NCBI GenBank assembly: GCA_964546285.1
Contig: CAZJJK010000006.1
Coordinates: forward strand, 1 to 55,024
Source: CAZJJK01 sp964546285
Lineage (GTDB): Bacteria; Spirochaetota; Spirochaetia; Treponematales; Breznakiellaceae
Length of the DNA stretch: 55,024 bases
Direction of reading: 5' to 3'
Each line of letters begins with the position of its first letter. Within the stretch, counting starts at the first letter, position 1. Both the position numbers and the translations under genes were made by a program. The notes beneath the pieces are model-generated. The model made no database searches and was not told the origin of the DNA. It worked only from the letters and a program-made list of their open reading frames with translations. Below are positions 42,769 to 51,938 of this stretch, in pieces.

Positions 42769-44621
42769 GCGCCGCGCCCAACGCCATCGTGAGGGTAGCC
42801 AGGTATGTCCGGCCGAGGCTAAGGAATTATGCCATCGGTCTTTTCGTGTTCGCCTTAACCGAGGTGAGTTTCTACATCAGCCTGCCTATCATGATGAAAA
42901 TCCTGATAGACGCCGCCCTGGCGCGGGATATCGCCCTCTTGTGGCGGGGCGTCGGTTTCGTTCTGGCCCTGTCCGTCTGCGGCGGCGCGTCTTTCGTGCT
43001 GTTCATGTATCTGTTTACGCTGACGGTCGGTTTGTTGACCGCGGACATCAGGAAGCGCTGTTTTAAGCATACGCTGCGGCTACCTCTGTCCTATTTTGAG
43101 AATAAACACAGCGGGGACATCGTCTCCCGCCTCACGAACGATATCGCGGCCCTGAAAAACTCGTACGACTGGCCCTTGTGGAACTTGCTCGTGACCCTGA
43201 TAAACGGCGGCGGCGCGGTTGTCGCCATGCTGGTTTTGGACTGGCGGGTCAGCTCCCCGCTCATTATCTCAAGTCTGGTGTTTTCCCTGTTGAACGCGAA
43301 TTTCGCCAAAGCGATAGGCAAGACCAGCGCCAAAATTCAGTCCGGTCTGGGGAAGCTGACCGAAGCCCTGGGCAACGCGCTCGCCGGTTTTTCGGTGATA
43401 AAGCAATTCCGTCTGGAAAAAACGCTGTCGGACCAATACGAGCTCCATAACCGCGCGCTGCGCGACGCGATGGTGAGGCGGGCGCGCCAAGCGGCTTGGC
43501 TCGATGTATACAACACCGCGATAGGCTGGATCAGTTTCGGCGGTATTCTAAGCCTGGGCGCCGTTCTGGCCGGCGGCGGTTTCGTCGGCTTTGGGACGAT
43601 GGTAGCTTTGACCAATCTGCTTTGGGGCGTCAACCGGATGATCCGCGACTCCGGCGGCCTCATCGCCCAATTCCAGGGTTATCTGGCGGGGGCCGAGCGG
43701 GTGGAAGAACTTCGCGCCGAAACGCCGGAGGACGAGGCCGCGCCGGAGAGGGCGGCGGAAGAGGGTGGAGCGACGCTAAAGGTCCTTGGGCCGGCGGATG
43801 AGCGAAGCGCGGCGAGCGAACGCGCCGCTGGCTGGAAGGCCGGCGAAGCGGCGGCGGGGAACGTGCCGGTCCGCGTCGATATAATCGACCTCTCCTTTGC
43901 CTACGGCGAGAAAGACCAAACGCTTCGTGGAATAAACCTGGAAGTCGACGCGGGCGCCTTTGTCGGTTTGGCTGGCCCGAGCGGCGGCGGCAAAAGCACC
44001 ATCCTGAAACTGCTCTTGGGCTTTTATAGGCCGGCCGCCGGCCGGGTTCTCCTGAATGGCCGCCCGGCCGACGAATTGCCCTTGGCCCGATTGCGGGACT
44101 ATTTCGCCTATGTTCCCCAAGATGTCTTCTTGTTTGACGCCACCCTCTCCGAAAATATCGCTTGCGGCCGACCGGGCGCGAGCCATGAAGCGGTGGAAAG
44201 GGCGGCGCGGTCGGCCGGCGCCCACACTTTCATCAACGCCCTGGAAAAGGGCTACGAGACGGTCGTCGGCGAGCGCGGCGTCCGTCTTTCGGGCGGGCAA
44301 CGGCAGCGGATCGCCATCGCCCGGGCTCTTTTGAAGGACGCGCCTATCCTGCTTTTCGATGAAGCCACCTCTTCCCTGGATTCCAGCGGCGAGCGGCTGA
44401 TCCAAGACGCCATTCTCTCCCTTGGCGGAGGCAAAACCGTGCTGGCGGTGGCTCATCGCTTATCCACCATCGAAAAAGCCGACGATATTTATGTGATCGA
44501 CGCCGGAACGGTGGCCGAACGCGGAAAACACCATGAGCTGCTCGCGCGCGGCGGGCTCTATAAAAAATTGTACGATAAGCGTTTTGAGCCGTCTCGCGAA
44601 GCAGCTTCGGACCGCTGTTAG
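42765..44621 (+). CDS. ABC exporter half-transporter 2
   Basis: 618 residues. Six-helix membrane domain with ENKHSGDIVSRLTNDIAALKN. An acidic, Ala-rich linker of about 45 residues (about 325-370) separates it from the ATPase domain: Walker A GPSGGGKS (about 404-411), signature LSGGQRQR, Walker B ILLFDEATSSLD, switch His VAHRLSTI. Both catalytic Glu residues in this pair are canonical (here DEATS, partner DEPTS), so neither half looks degenerate. Partner of the preceding gene. Confidence 0.92.
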   Translation: MSAAPNAIVRVARYVRPRLRNYAIGLFVFALTEVSFYISLPIMMKILIDAALARDIALLWRGVGFVLALSVCGGASFVLFMYLFTLTVGLLTADIRKRCFKHTLRLPLSYFENKHSGDIVSRLTNDIAALKNSYDWPLWNLLVTLINGGGAVVAMLVLDWRVSSPLIISSLVFSLLNANFAKAIGKTSAKIQSGLGKLTEALGNALAGFSVIKQFRLEKTLSDQYELHNRALRDAMVRRARQAAWLDVYNTAIGWISFGGILSLGAVLAGGGFVGFGTMVALTNLLWGVNRMIRDSGGLIAQFQGYLAGAERVEELRAETPEDEAAPERAAEEGGATLKVLGPADERSAASERAAGWKAGEAAAGNVPVRVDIIDLSFAYGEKDQTLRGINLEVDAGAFVGLAGPSGGGKSTILKLLLGFYRPAAGRVLLNGRPADELPLARLRDYFAYVPQDVFLFDATLSENIACGRPGASHEAVERAARSAGAHTFINALEKGYETVVGERGVRLSGGQRQRIAIARALLKDAPILLFDEATSSLDSSGERLIQDAILSLGGGKTVLAVAHRLSTIEKADDIYVIDAGTVAERGKHHELLARGGLYKKLYDKRFEPSREAASDRC

Positions 44622-44703
44622 CCCATCAGCCGAGCGGCTTTTTGGCAAGGCGTTTTTCTTTATCGGCTTGGTAAAAAAAATAGTTTCGTATATGCTTTAT
44701 CCT

Positions 44704-45858
44704 ATGGCTATAACTAACGCTATGGATAACGCGCTTCCCGCTGAACGTTGGGTCGGTACCTGGGCCTGCGCCCCGCAACTGACCGAACCGGATAATATGC
44801 CGCCGCCGCCGGGACTTGAGGGCAATACGTTGCGGCAGCTTGTGAGGACCACGATCGGCGGTGCCAAGCTTCGGTTCCGTTTCTCAAACCAATACGGTCA
44901 AACGCCGCTCCGCCTGCGCGCCGTCCATGTCGGCCTAGCCGCCGGCGGTCCGCGGGTCAGGCCGGAAACGAGCGCCGCCCTGCTCTTCGGCGGCGGGCGC
45001 GAAGTTTTGGTGCCGCCCGGCGAAGAGGTCTTGTCCGATCCTATCGATTTCGCGTTGCCGCCCTTGGCCGACCTAGCTATCAGCGTCTTTTTTGGGGAGG
45101 TCCCCTCGGCTTTGACCGGCCATCCAGGTTCCCGGATGACCTCCTTTATTCACGCGGGCGACGCGGCCGCCGCGGCCGATTGGCCAGCTGACGCCCAAAC
45201 CGACCATTGGTATGTGATCCACGCCATCGATACGGCAAGCGACACGGCCGCCGCCATTGTTACCCTGGGCGATTCCATCACCGACGGCCGCGGCTCCACC
45301 ACCAACGGTAACGACCGCTGGCCAGACAAACTGGCGCGACGCCTGCAAGCTCAGCCGGCTACTCGGCGGCTCTCCGTCCTCAATATGGGAATAGGCGGCA
45401 ACGCGGTGGTCTCAGGCGGGCTTGGCCCCACGGCGCTGGAACGCTTTGACCGTGACGCGCTGGAACGCGCCGGAACGCGCTATCTTATTCTGCTGGAGGG
45501 CGTCAACGATATCGGTTCGGGAAACGACCCGGAAGTGGCCCAGGCTTTGATAGCGGCCTTCAGGACTTTCATCAGGAAGGCGCGCGGCGCCGGCATCCGC
45601 GTCTACGCCATGCCTATCCTGCCCTTCGGCGGTTCGTTCTACGACAGCCCGGCTCACGCGGCGGCCAGGGAGGCGGTGAACGCCTGGATCAGGACGAGCG
45701 GCGAATTCGATGCCGTCATAGACGCCGATATCGCTGTCAGTGACCCGGCCGACCGTTCCCGCCTGCTCGCCGCCTACGATTCGGGCGATCTGCTCCATCT
45801 GAGTCCCGCCGGCTACCGCGCGGTCGCTGACAGCATAGACCTAGGCTTGTTCGCGTAA
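44704..45858 (+). CDS. SGNH/GDSL-family hydrolase
   Basis: 384 residues. An N-terminal beta domain (WVGTWACAPQ to about 180) precedes the SGNH core: block I VTLGDSITDGRGS with S191, block II IGGN, block III LLEGVNDIG and block V with D362 and H365 in GDLLHLSPAGY. Such two-domain enzymes act as esterases on acylated sugars or lipids. There is no signal peptide, so it is probably cytoplasmic. In-frame starts exist at 44692, 44704 and 44722 and none has a ribosome site. A weak TTGGTA-N17-TATGCT pair (44668-44696) would place transcription at 44704. It follows the exporter pair by about 80 bases. Confidence 0.88.
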   Translation: MAITNAMDNALPAERWVGTWACAPQLTEPDNMPPPPGLEGNTLRQLVRTTIGGAKLRFRFSNQYGQTPLRLRAVHVGLAAGGPRVRPETSAALLFGGGREVLVPPGEEVLSDPIDFALPPLADLAISVFFGEVPSALTGHPGSRMTSFIHAGDAAAAADWPADAQTDHWYVIHAIDTASDTAAAIVTLGDSITDGRGSTTNGNDRWPDKLARRLQAQPATRRLSVLNMGIGGNAVVSGGLGPTALERFDRDALERAGTRYLILLEGVNDIGSGNDPEVAQALIAAFRTFIRKARGAGIRVYAMPILPFGGSFYDSPAHAAAREAVNAWIRTSGEFDAVIDADIAVSDPADRSRLLAAYDSGDLLHLSPAGYRAVADSIDLGLFA

Positions 45859-45865
45859 GGCCCCA

Positions 45866-45893
45866 GCGGGGACGGCGACGCTCAGCGCCCCGC
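45866..45893 (+). terminator. Possible terminator hairpin after the GDSL gene
   Basis: GCGGGG/CCCCGC stem eight bases after the stop codon, with internal pairing. It has no T-run, so it may be Rho-dependent or only a 3'-end stabiliser. Confidence 0.35.
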
Positions 45894-46059
45894 GCTAGGG
45901 TTTAGCGAACGCCGCTTGAGCGGGGAAGGTCATATTTTCCTGTTAGTTCGAAAAATTCTTATATCGCTCACGCTTTTATCCCAAGTTCCGCTGAAAAAAT
46001 AGACTGCCTCGGTTTTCCCGATTTCCGCGATTATGATAGCGCATACCGCTGTTTTGGTT

Positions 46060-46084
46060 TATATATCATAAAAACTGATATATA
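46060..46084. promoter_or_regulatory. Operator upstream of the arabinoside transport operon
   Basis: TATATATCA (46060-46068) and TGATATATA (46076-46084) are exact 9-bp arms around seven bases. The core ATATCA-N7-TGATAT recurs at 50983-51001 in front of the regulator gene. It sits ten bases upstream of the -35 box. In the 344-base gap 45859-46202 the only other things seen are the promoter and the ribosome site. Confidence 0.7.
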
Positions 46085-46093
46085 TCATTAAAC

Positions 46094-46121
46094 TTGACAA
46101 TTAAAAAAAACCATGTATAGA
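46094..46121 (+). promoter_or_regulatory. Promoter of the arabinoside transport operon
   Basis: TTGACA at 46094-46099 and TATAGA at 46116-46121, spacing 16 bases. The leader to ATG 46203 is about 75 bases. Confidence 0.65.
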
Positions 46122-46202
46122 GTGTAAAAGCCCGAAAGGATCATCCATCTTTTGGGCGACGATTCTTTTTTTAAGAGAATAACGTATAGCAAGGAGGAAG
46201 AA

Positions 46203-47498
46203 ATGATCAGGAAACTAACACTGACGGTTCTCGTCGCGGCGCTCGCGCTCTTCGTGCCGTTCTACGCGATGGCTGGCGGAGCTGAAGAGGCTCAGCAGGC
46301 CGCGGCCCCGAAGACGATTACGTGGTGGCATATCGGCACCGCGGCGAACGACCGGGCGATGTACCAGGGCTTCGCCGATGATTTCATGAAACTGCATCCA
46401 GAGGTCAAGATCGAAATCACCGTGCTCGAAAACGAGGCTTTCAAGAGCAAGCTGACCACGGTTATGCAGTCCGGCAATCCGCCGGACGTGTTCCAGACCT
46501 GGGGCGGCGGTGTTCTGGCCGAGTACGCTAAGGCCGGTCTGACCAGGGACATTACCTCCTTTGTGAAAGGCACGGCTTGGGGCGATTCCATGGCTCCCGG
46601 CGTCTGGGAAGTGTACAGTTCCGAAGCTAAGGTCTACGCTGCCCCCAACGACGCGGGCTGCGTCACCTTCTGGTATAACAAGGATATCCTAGCTAAGGTC
46701 GGCTATACGTCCTTCCCCGCCGATACCGATGAATTCATCGATATGGTCAAGAAGGTCAAGGCCGCGGGGTATGTCCCGATAGCTCTCGGCGGCGGCGACA
46801 AGTGGCCGGCTATGCACATGTGGTCCTATATCGCCCTCAGACTCGGCGGCCCCCAGCTTTTCCAGGATACCTTCTCCGGGGAAAACACCAAAGGCTTTGA
46901 GGATCCGCTGTTCATCAAGGCTGGTCAAATACTCGCCGATCTCGCCTCGCTTGAACCCTTCCAAGACGGTTTCCTCGGCGCGACCTATAATGACGAGGCC
47001 GCCCTTGTCGGAAACGGCCAAGCCGCCATGGAACTCATGGGCCAGTGGGCGCCCAATGTTCAGAAAGACAATTCTAGCAGTAAGCTTGGCATAGGCGATA
47101 AGCTTGCCGCGGCGCCCTTCCCCGTTATTAAGGGAGGCAAGGGTAAATTGACCGAAGTTATCGGCGGCGGCGGCGGCTGGGCTCTCGGTAAGAGCGCTTC
47201 CGATATGGCGGTTGAATTCGTCAAATTCCTCACCAACAAGGAAAACATGATCACGGTCGCTGAAACCAGCGGAACTTTGGTGACAACCAAGGGCGCCGAG
47301 GTTGGTATCAAAGATCCCAACGCCAAGATGGTGAAGGCCCTTGTGGACGAGTGTACCTTCTTCCAGCTCTACCTGGATCAATTCCTTTCGCCCGCGGCGG
47401 GCGGCGTGGTGAACGACGCGGTGCAGACCATACTCGCGGGAACGGCCAGCCCGGCACAGGCCTGCGCGGCGATCCAAGCCGCCTTCGCTGACAAGTAA
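46203..47498 (+). CDS. Sugar ABC transporter, substrate-binding protein (family 1)
   Basis: 431 residues. Signal peptide MIRKLTLTVLVAALALFVPFYAMA, then a family-1 extracellular binding protein: ITWWHIGTAANDRAMYQGFADDFMKLHPEVKIEI, NPPDVFQTWGGG, and the late KSASDMAVEFVKFLTNKENM. AAGGAGG lies five bases before the ATG. No lipobox Cys. The GH51 gene downstream suggests arabinose-containing oligosaccharides as ligand (inference). Confidence 0.93.
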   Translation: MIRKLTLTVLVAALALFVPFYAMAGGAEEAQQAAAPKTITWWHIGTAANDRAMYQGFADDFMKLHPEVKIEITVLENEAFKSKLTTVMQSGNPPDVFQTWGGGVLAEYAKAGLTRDITSFVKGTAWGDSMAPGVWEVYSSEAKVYAAPNDAGCVTFWYNKDILAKVGYTSFPADTDEFIDMVKKVKAAGYVPIALGGGDKWPAMHMWSYIALRLGGPQLFQDTFSGENTKGFEDPLFIKAGQILADLASLEPFQDGFLGATYNDEAALVGNGQAAMELMGQWAPNVQKDNSSSKLGIGDKLAAAPFPVIKGGKGKLTEVIGGGGGWALGKSASDMAVEFVKFLTNKENMITVAETSGTLVTTKGAEVGIKDPNAKMVKALVDECTFFQLYLDQFLSPAAGGVVNDAVQTILAGTASPAQACAAIQAAFADK

Positions 47499-47510
47499 GG
47501 GGTAGGTATT

Positions 47511-47585
47511 CCGCCGGGAAACCGGCGGACGCCAGAGCCCCAAAGCGAATCGCCGGACGGGGTTTCCCAGCCCGTCGATTCGCTT
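47511..47585 (+). other. Two intercistronic hairpins after the binding-protein gene
   Basis: CCGCCGG-GAAA-CCGGCGG at 47511-47528 is a 7-bp stem with a GNRA tetraloop. AAGCGAATC/GATTCGCTT at 47543-47585 encloses GACGGG/CCCGTC. Neither is followed by a T-run. Likely to raise stability of the binding-protein message and lower read-through into the permeases. Confidence 0.65.
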
Positions 47586-47642
47586 CCCGTATTGGTTCTC
47601 CAAGCTCATTTGTGGCTTTTTGCATCCCCAGTGAGGTTAAAA

Positions 47643-48548
47643 GTGGTTAAGCGCGGTATTCACAGAGGATTGGCGGGTAAGCCGAATTTCCTCACCCTTG
47701 CCATTCTTTTAGGTCCGGCTTTACTATTATTTACGGCCTTTGTCATAATACCGGTCTTTCAGGCGGCGATATTCAGTCTCTACAAGTGGAATGGCCTTGG
47801 ACCGATGACGGATTTTAGGGGCTTTAGCAACTATGGCCAGTTTGTCTCCGACCCTATCGTCGCAAAGGCGCTTCTGCACAATCTTATCATCGCCGCCGTA
47901 TCTCTTTTGGTTGAACTTCCCCTGGCTATGGTGCTGGCGCTTATTGTCAGCGACAGAAAATTCAAGGGGGCGGTCTTTTTCCGCACCTTCTTCTTTCTTC
48001 CCTACATGCTTTCCGAGGTAATTACCGGCGTACTCTGGCAGTTTATTTACCATCCTCAGTACGGCCTGGTTAGGTCCTTTTTCGAAACCTTTCTCCCTTC
48101 AATCAAAGCGCCCGCTCTTATGGGAAATACTTCCACGGTGCTTTGGGCTATTCTAGTCGTCATAATTTGGAAATACTTCGGCCTGCACATGACCATCTAT
48201 ATCGCGGGCCTTCAGGATATTCCTCAGGAACAGATAGAAGCCGCCCGTATAGACGGCGCTTCCAGGGGACGCATATTCTGGTCAGTTATTCTGCCTGGGA
48301 TGCGGACCGCGGTCCAGTTGTCGGTCTTCTTTTCTATGATAGGATCCTTCCAGCTCTTTGACCTTGTCTGGGCTATGGGGAAGGGCGATCCGGTGAACGC
48401 CGGTGAAACCATCGTAAGCTACATGTACAAGATCGGACTAATACGCTTCAATATCGGGTACGGCAGTACGATCGCGGTATCGATTTTCTTCATCTGCCTC
48501 GTTTTTAGCGTCCTCTACCAACGCATCCTTATGAAGGAGTCCGAATAG
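47643..48548 (+). CDS. Sugar ABC transporter permease (MalF type)
   Basis: 301 residues. Six helices and the EAA loop ...IPQEQIEAARIDGASRGRIFWSVILPGMR. GTG 47643 is chosen because GAGG lies six bases upstream and homologues begin near here with a basic stretch before FLTLAILLGPALLLF. The frame extends upstream to 47592 but has no start signal. Confidence 0.93.
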   Translation: MVKRGIHRGLAGKPNFLTLAILLGPALLLFTAFVIIPVFQAAIFSLYKWNGLGPMTDFRGFSNYGQFVSDPIVAKALLHNLIIAAVSLLVELPLAMVLALIVSDRKFKGAVFFRTFFFLPYMLSEVITGVLWQFIYHPQYGLVRSFFETFLPSIKAPALMGNTSTVLWAILVVIIWKYFGLHMTIYIAGLQDIPQEQIEAARIDGASRGRIFWSVILPGMRTAVQLSVFFSMIGSFQLFDLVWAMGKGDPVNAGETIVSYMYKIGLIRFNIGYGSTIAVSIFFICLVFSVLYQRILMKESE

Positions 48549-48550
48549 CC

Positions 48551-49396
48551 ATGAAATCCATGACTGCCGAAAACAGGATAGTCGACGCGTTGCGTTATTT
48601 CATTTGCCTTGTCGTGCTACTCATCATCGCCATACCCCTTTACATATCGATTATGGGGGGCTTTAAGAGCGTCGGTCAGCTCCGGGCGGAGCCTATGTCC
48701 CTTCCTAGTCCCTTGGTCTGGACTCAATACACCGATATGCTTATAGGCAAGAGCGGCTTCTTCTGGCGCGAACTGGCGAATAGCCTTATCGTCGGTCTTG
48801 GCACGGTCAGCGTTGTGCTTTTAACCGGGACCTTCGCCGGTTACGCTCTGGCGCGTATTCGGTTTAAGTTAAGCGGCCTTATTTTTATGTACTTTTGGCT
48901 TGGTCTGCTTTTCCCTCTCGCCGTGGCCATCCTGCCGCTCTATGTCCAGCTGCGGAATTTTAAGCTGCTGGATACGCATATCGGCGTCATCCTGCCTCAA
49001 GCGGCCTTCGGCTTGCCGATGATGCTTATGCTCCTGCGCGGTTTCATCAGACAAATACCCATGGAACTTGAGGAAGCGGCGGCTATAGATGGATATGGTC
49101 GCTTCGGTTTCCTTTTCCGAATCGTCGTTCCCTTGTCTCAGCCCATTCTCGCGACGGTGGGGGTTCTTACCCTCGTCGCTAGTTGGAATAACTTTTTTAC
49201 CCCCCTTCTGGTATTCAACACCCAAAAGAAGTTCACTCTTCCCATGGGCGTGATGGACTTCATGGGCGAACACGCGGCGGACTGGAATTTGATCCTGGCT
49301 TTTCTTACACTAGCGATGGTTCCGGCGATTATTCTCTATGTTTTCTGTCAGAGATATATCGTGACGGGACTTACCGGCGGAGCGATCAAGGGTTGA
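48551..49396 (+). CDS. Sugar ABC transporter permease (MalG type)
   Basis: 281 residues. Six helices and EAA loop IPMELEEAAAIDGYGRFGFLFRIVVPLSQP; ends with the family's QRYIVTGLTGGAIKG. AAGGAG about ten bases upstream, and the start is two bases after the previous stop. The ATPase (MsmK/UgpC type) is not in the window and is probably shared from elsewhere, as is usual for this family. Confidence 0.94.
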   Translation: MKSMTAENRIVDALRYFICLVVLLIIAIPLYISIMGGFKSVGQLRAEPMSLPSPLVWTQYTDMLIGKSGFFWRELANSLIVGLGTVSVVLLTGTFAGYALARIRFKLSGLIFMYFWLGLLFPLAVAILPLYVQLRNFKLLDTHIGVILPQAAFGLPMMLMLLRGFIRQIPMELEEAAAIDGYGRFGFLFRIVVPLSQPILATVGVLTLVASWNNFFTPLLVFNTQKKFTLPMGVMDFMGEHAADWNLILAFLTLAMVPAIILYVFCQRYIVTGLTGGAIKG

Positions 49397-49476
49397 TTGG
49401 AAGGCGGGGGTCCATATCTCGGAGCTTGCCCCGGGTCCTTCATTCCGCCGAACCGCTAGCCTTTAGGGAGGAAACA

Positions 49477-50967
49477 ATGCGCACGATAGTACGTATAGAC
49501 AGGGACCACACGATTAGTCATATCGATAAGCGGCTGTACGGTTCCTTCATCGAACATTTGGGCCGGGCGGTTTACGGGGGCATCTACGAGCCTGGCCACC
49601 CGACGGCCGACAAACGCGGCTTCCGAGGCGATGTGCTGGAACTTGTGCGCCAGCTCGATGTTCCCGTGGTGCGGTATCCGGGCGGCAACTTTGTCTCAAG
49701 CTTTACCTGGGAAGATTCTGTCGGCCCAGTGGAAAGCCGCCCCAGAAGGCTTGATCTGGCGTGGAAATCCGTGGAGCCGAATACCTTCGGTCTTGACGAA
49801 TTTTACCATTGGACTCGGGCCGCCGGTACGGAAATTATGATGGCCCTCAACCTGGGAACCCGTGGCATAGACGCCGCGCGGAGCTTGGTGGAGTACTGCA
49901 ACCACCCCCAGGGTTCCTACTGGAGCGATCTTCGGCGCTCCCACGGCGCAAAGGACCCCTATGGGATAAAACTTTGGTGCCTTGGCAACGAGATGGACGG
50001 CCCCTGGCAGGTGGGGCAAAAATCGGCTGACGAGTATGGCCATATCGCGGGCGAGACGGCGAAGGCGCTTAAGCTCTTCGATCCGGGGCTTGAGTTGGTG
50101 GCCTGCGGTTCTTCTTCCCGTGATATGCCCACTTTCCCGCAGTGGGAAGCGACAGTGCTTGATCACTGCTACGATTCGGTGGAATACCTGTCCCTCCACC
50201 AGTATCATAAGAACCACGATGACAAGCTTCCCCGTTTTCTCGCCGCTTCGGTCTCGATGGACCAATATATCGAAGCGGCCGCCGCTACCTGCGATTTTAT
50301 CAAAGCTAAGAAACGGAGCAAAAAAACGATAATGTTGTCCTTTGATGAATGGAATGTCTGGTTCCACTCCGAGGAGGAGGACCGAAAAAGAGACCGATGG
50401 GAGATAGGTCCCCACCTATTGGAGGATGTCTATACGATGGAAGACGCCCTGGTCGTGGGCTGTTCCCTTAATTCCCTGATCAGGCACGCTGACCGGGTAA
50501 AGATAGCCTGCCTTGCCCAATTGGTGAACGTGATCGCTCCCATCATGACGGAGACTGGGGGAGGGGCTTGGCGCCAGTCTATCTATTGGCCCTTCTACTA
50601 CGCCTCAAAGTATGGCAGGGGCGTCTCTCTAAAGATTGGGATCGATGTAGCGTCCTATGAATGCGGCGATCTGGGAGCCATACCTTACCTGGATGTATCA
50701 GCGGTAATGGCGGAGGATGGCGATTCGCTTTCGCTATTTTGCGTAAACCGTTCGGACGAGGCGATAGAATTGGACCTCCGGTCCTATGGCTTTGAAGGCT
50801 TTACGCCGCTTGAGCGCTTTGAGCTGCGGAATAAGGACTTAAAGGCGGTCAATACCGCTGCCAAGCCTGAGCTTGTGTCTCCGTCTAAACTCGACGCCGA
50901 TTGGAAGCTTTCCCTTGCCCCCTTAAGCTATAATTGTCTGCGTTATGCCGCGGTCGGGGATAATTAG
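49477..50967 (+). CDS. abfA: Intracellular alpha-L-arabinofuranosidase, GH51
   Basis: 496 residues, the usual length. GH51 features: YGSFIEHLGRAVYGGIYEPGHP near 21-42, RYPGGNFVSSFTWEDSVGP, acid/base E172 in WCLGNEMDGPW, nucleophile E291 in SFDEWNVWFH, followed by a C-terminal beta domain. It removes terminal L-arabinofuranosyl units from arabino-oligosaccharides. There is no signal peptide, so it acts on imported oligosaccharides, fitting the ABC importer just upstream. AGGGAGGA precedes ATG 49477. Confidence 0.95.
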   Translation: MRTIVRIDRDHTISHIDKRLYGSFIEHLGRAVYGGIYEPGHPTADKRGFRGDVLELVRQLDVPVVRYPGGNFVSSFTWEDSVGPVESRPRRLDLAWKSVEPNTFGLDEFYHWTRAAGTEIMMALNLGTRGIDAARSLVEYCNHPQGSYWSDLRRSHGAKDPYGIKLWCLGNEMDGPWQVGQKSADEYGHIAGETAKALKLFDPGLELVACGSSSRDMPTFPQWEATVLDHCYDSVEYLSLHQYHKNHDDKLPRFLAASVSMDQYIEAAAATCDFIKAKKRSKKTIMLSFDEWNVWFHSEEEDRKRDRWEIGPHLLEDVYTMEDALVVGCSLNSLIRHADRVKIACLAQLVNVIAPIMTETGGGAWRQSIYWPFYYASKYGRGVSLKIGIDVASYECGDLGAIPYLDVSAVMAEDGDSLSLFCVNRSDEAIELDLRSYGFEGFTPLERFELRNKDLKAVNTAAKPELVSPSKLDADWKLSLAPLSYNCLRYAAVGDN

Positions 50968-50975
50968 CATATTTC

Positions 50976-51004
50976 TTGTAAAATATCAGTTCGATTGATA
51001 TACT
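50976..51004 (+). promoter_or_regulatory. Promoter and operator of the ArsR-type regulator
   Basis: TTGTAA (50976-50981) and TATACT (50999-51004) are 17 bases apart. ATATCA-N7-TGATAT (50983-51001) fills the spacer and overlaps the -10, so bound protein would block polymerase. The same site stands before the transport operon. Confidence 0.65.
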
Positions 51005-51014
51005 CAGAATTATT

Positions 51015-51938
51015 ATGGCCTCAAGAAACCGTTTTCTATTGATTAGCGCCCATGAAAACCGGGATGCCATCTTAGCTCTTTCGTCCCAAATCCGCTTGGA
51101 TATACTAGACCTATTGTCATATAAAAAATTGAACATCGGCGAAATAGCTAGCGAGTTGAAGCTGCCCCAATCAACGGCGGCCACCAATGTCGCGATCCTG
51201 GAAAAAGCGGGCTTGGTCGGGACCGAGCTTGTCAATGGACGGAAAGGCAACCAAAAACAATGCGTCGCCGCTTATGAAGAGATACTCATTCAGTTCCTGC
51301 CGGAGAAACAGAAAAACGACGACACTATAGAAGTGGAGATGCCTATCGGGCTCTACACTAACTATGCTGTCACTTCTCCTTGCGGACTCTGTTCCACTGA
51401 AGGCATCATTGGATATTTGGACGTGACGGATTCCTTTCTTAATCCAGACCGGATGCGAGCGGGCTTGTTGTGGTTTGAAACCGGCTGGGTGGAATACCAG
51501 TATCCCAACAACAGCCTCTATTCGGACAAAGCTCTGCGCGCCCTTGAGTTAAGCGCGGAGCTTTCATCCGAAACCCCCGGCACGAACACGAATTGGCTCT
51601 CCGATATTTCCATGTGGGTGAATAATGTGGAACTGGGAGTCTGGACCTCTCCGGGGGATTTTGGTGACAAGAGAGGAAAACTCACTCCCTCATGGTGGAA
51701 GCTGGAAGGCTCCCAATACGGGCTCCTGAAAAAATGGACGGTGACCGATTCTGGTAGCTATGTCGATGGGGTCCGCGTCTCGGACATTACCCTGGCCGAT
51801 CTCCGCCTAAAAGACCACCATTCCATTCGCGTCCGTATCGGCGTAAAGGAAGACGCCGCGCATCCGGGGGGCATCAACATTTTCGGAAGAGGCTTCGGCA
51901 ATTACGATCAAGCCCTCTACCTGTGCCTGCATTTTTAA
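51015..51938 (+). CDS. ArsR-type HTH regulator of the arabinoside locus
   Basis: 307 residues. N-terminal winged HTH at about 15-80 (ILALSSQIRLDILDLLSYKKLNIGEIASELKLPQSTAATNVAILEKAGLV). The remaining 220 residues are a larger domain with a Cys pair (SPCGLC) and many aromatics (WWKLEGSQYGLLKKW; VRIGVKEDAAHPGGINIFGRGFGNYDQ), probably the ligand-sensing part. Similar two-domain regulators stand next to sugar-use genes in other bacteria. Its own promoter and the transport promoter share one operator sequence, so it probably represses both until arabinoside binds (inference). Confidence 0.82.
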   Translation: MASRNRFLLISAHENRDAILALSSQIRLDILDLLSYKKLNIGEIASELKLPQSTAATNVAILEKAGLVGTELVNGRKGNQKQCVAAYEEILIQFLPEKQKNDDTIEVEMPIGLYTNYAVTSPCGLCSTEGIIGYLDVTDSFLNPDRMRAGLLWFETGWVEYQYPNNSLYSDKALRALELSAELSSETPGTNTNWLSDISMWVNNVELGVWTSPGDFGDKRGKLTPSWWKLEGSQYGLLKKWTVTDSGSYVDGVRVSDITLADLRLKDHHSIRVRIGVKEDAAHPGGINIFGRGFGNYDQALYLCLHF

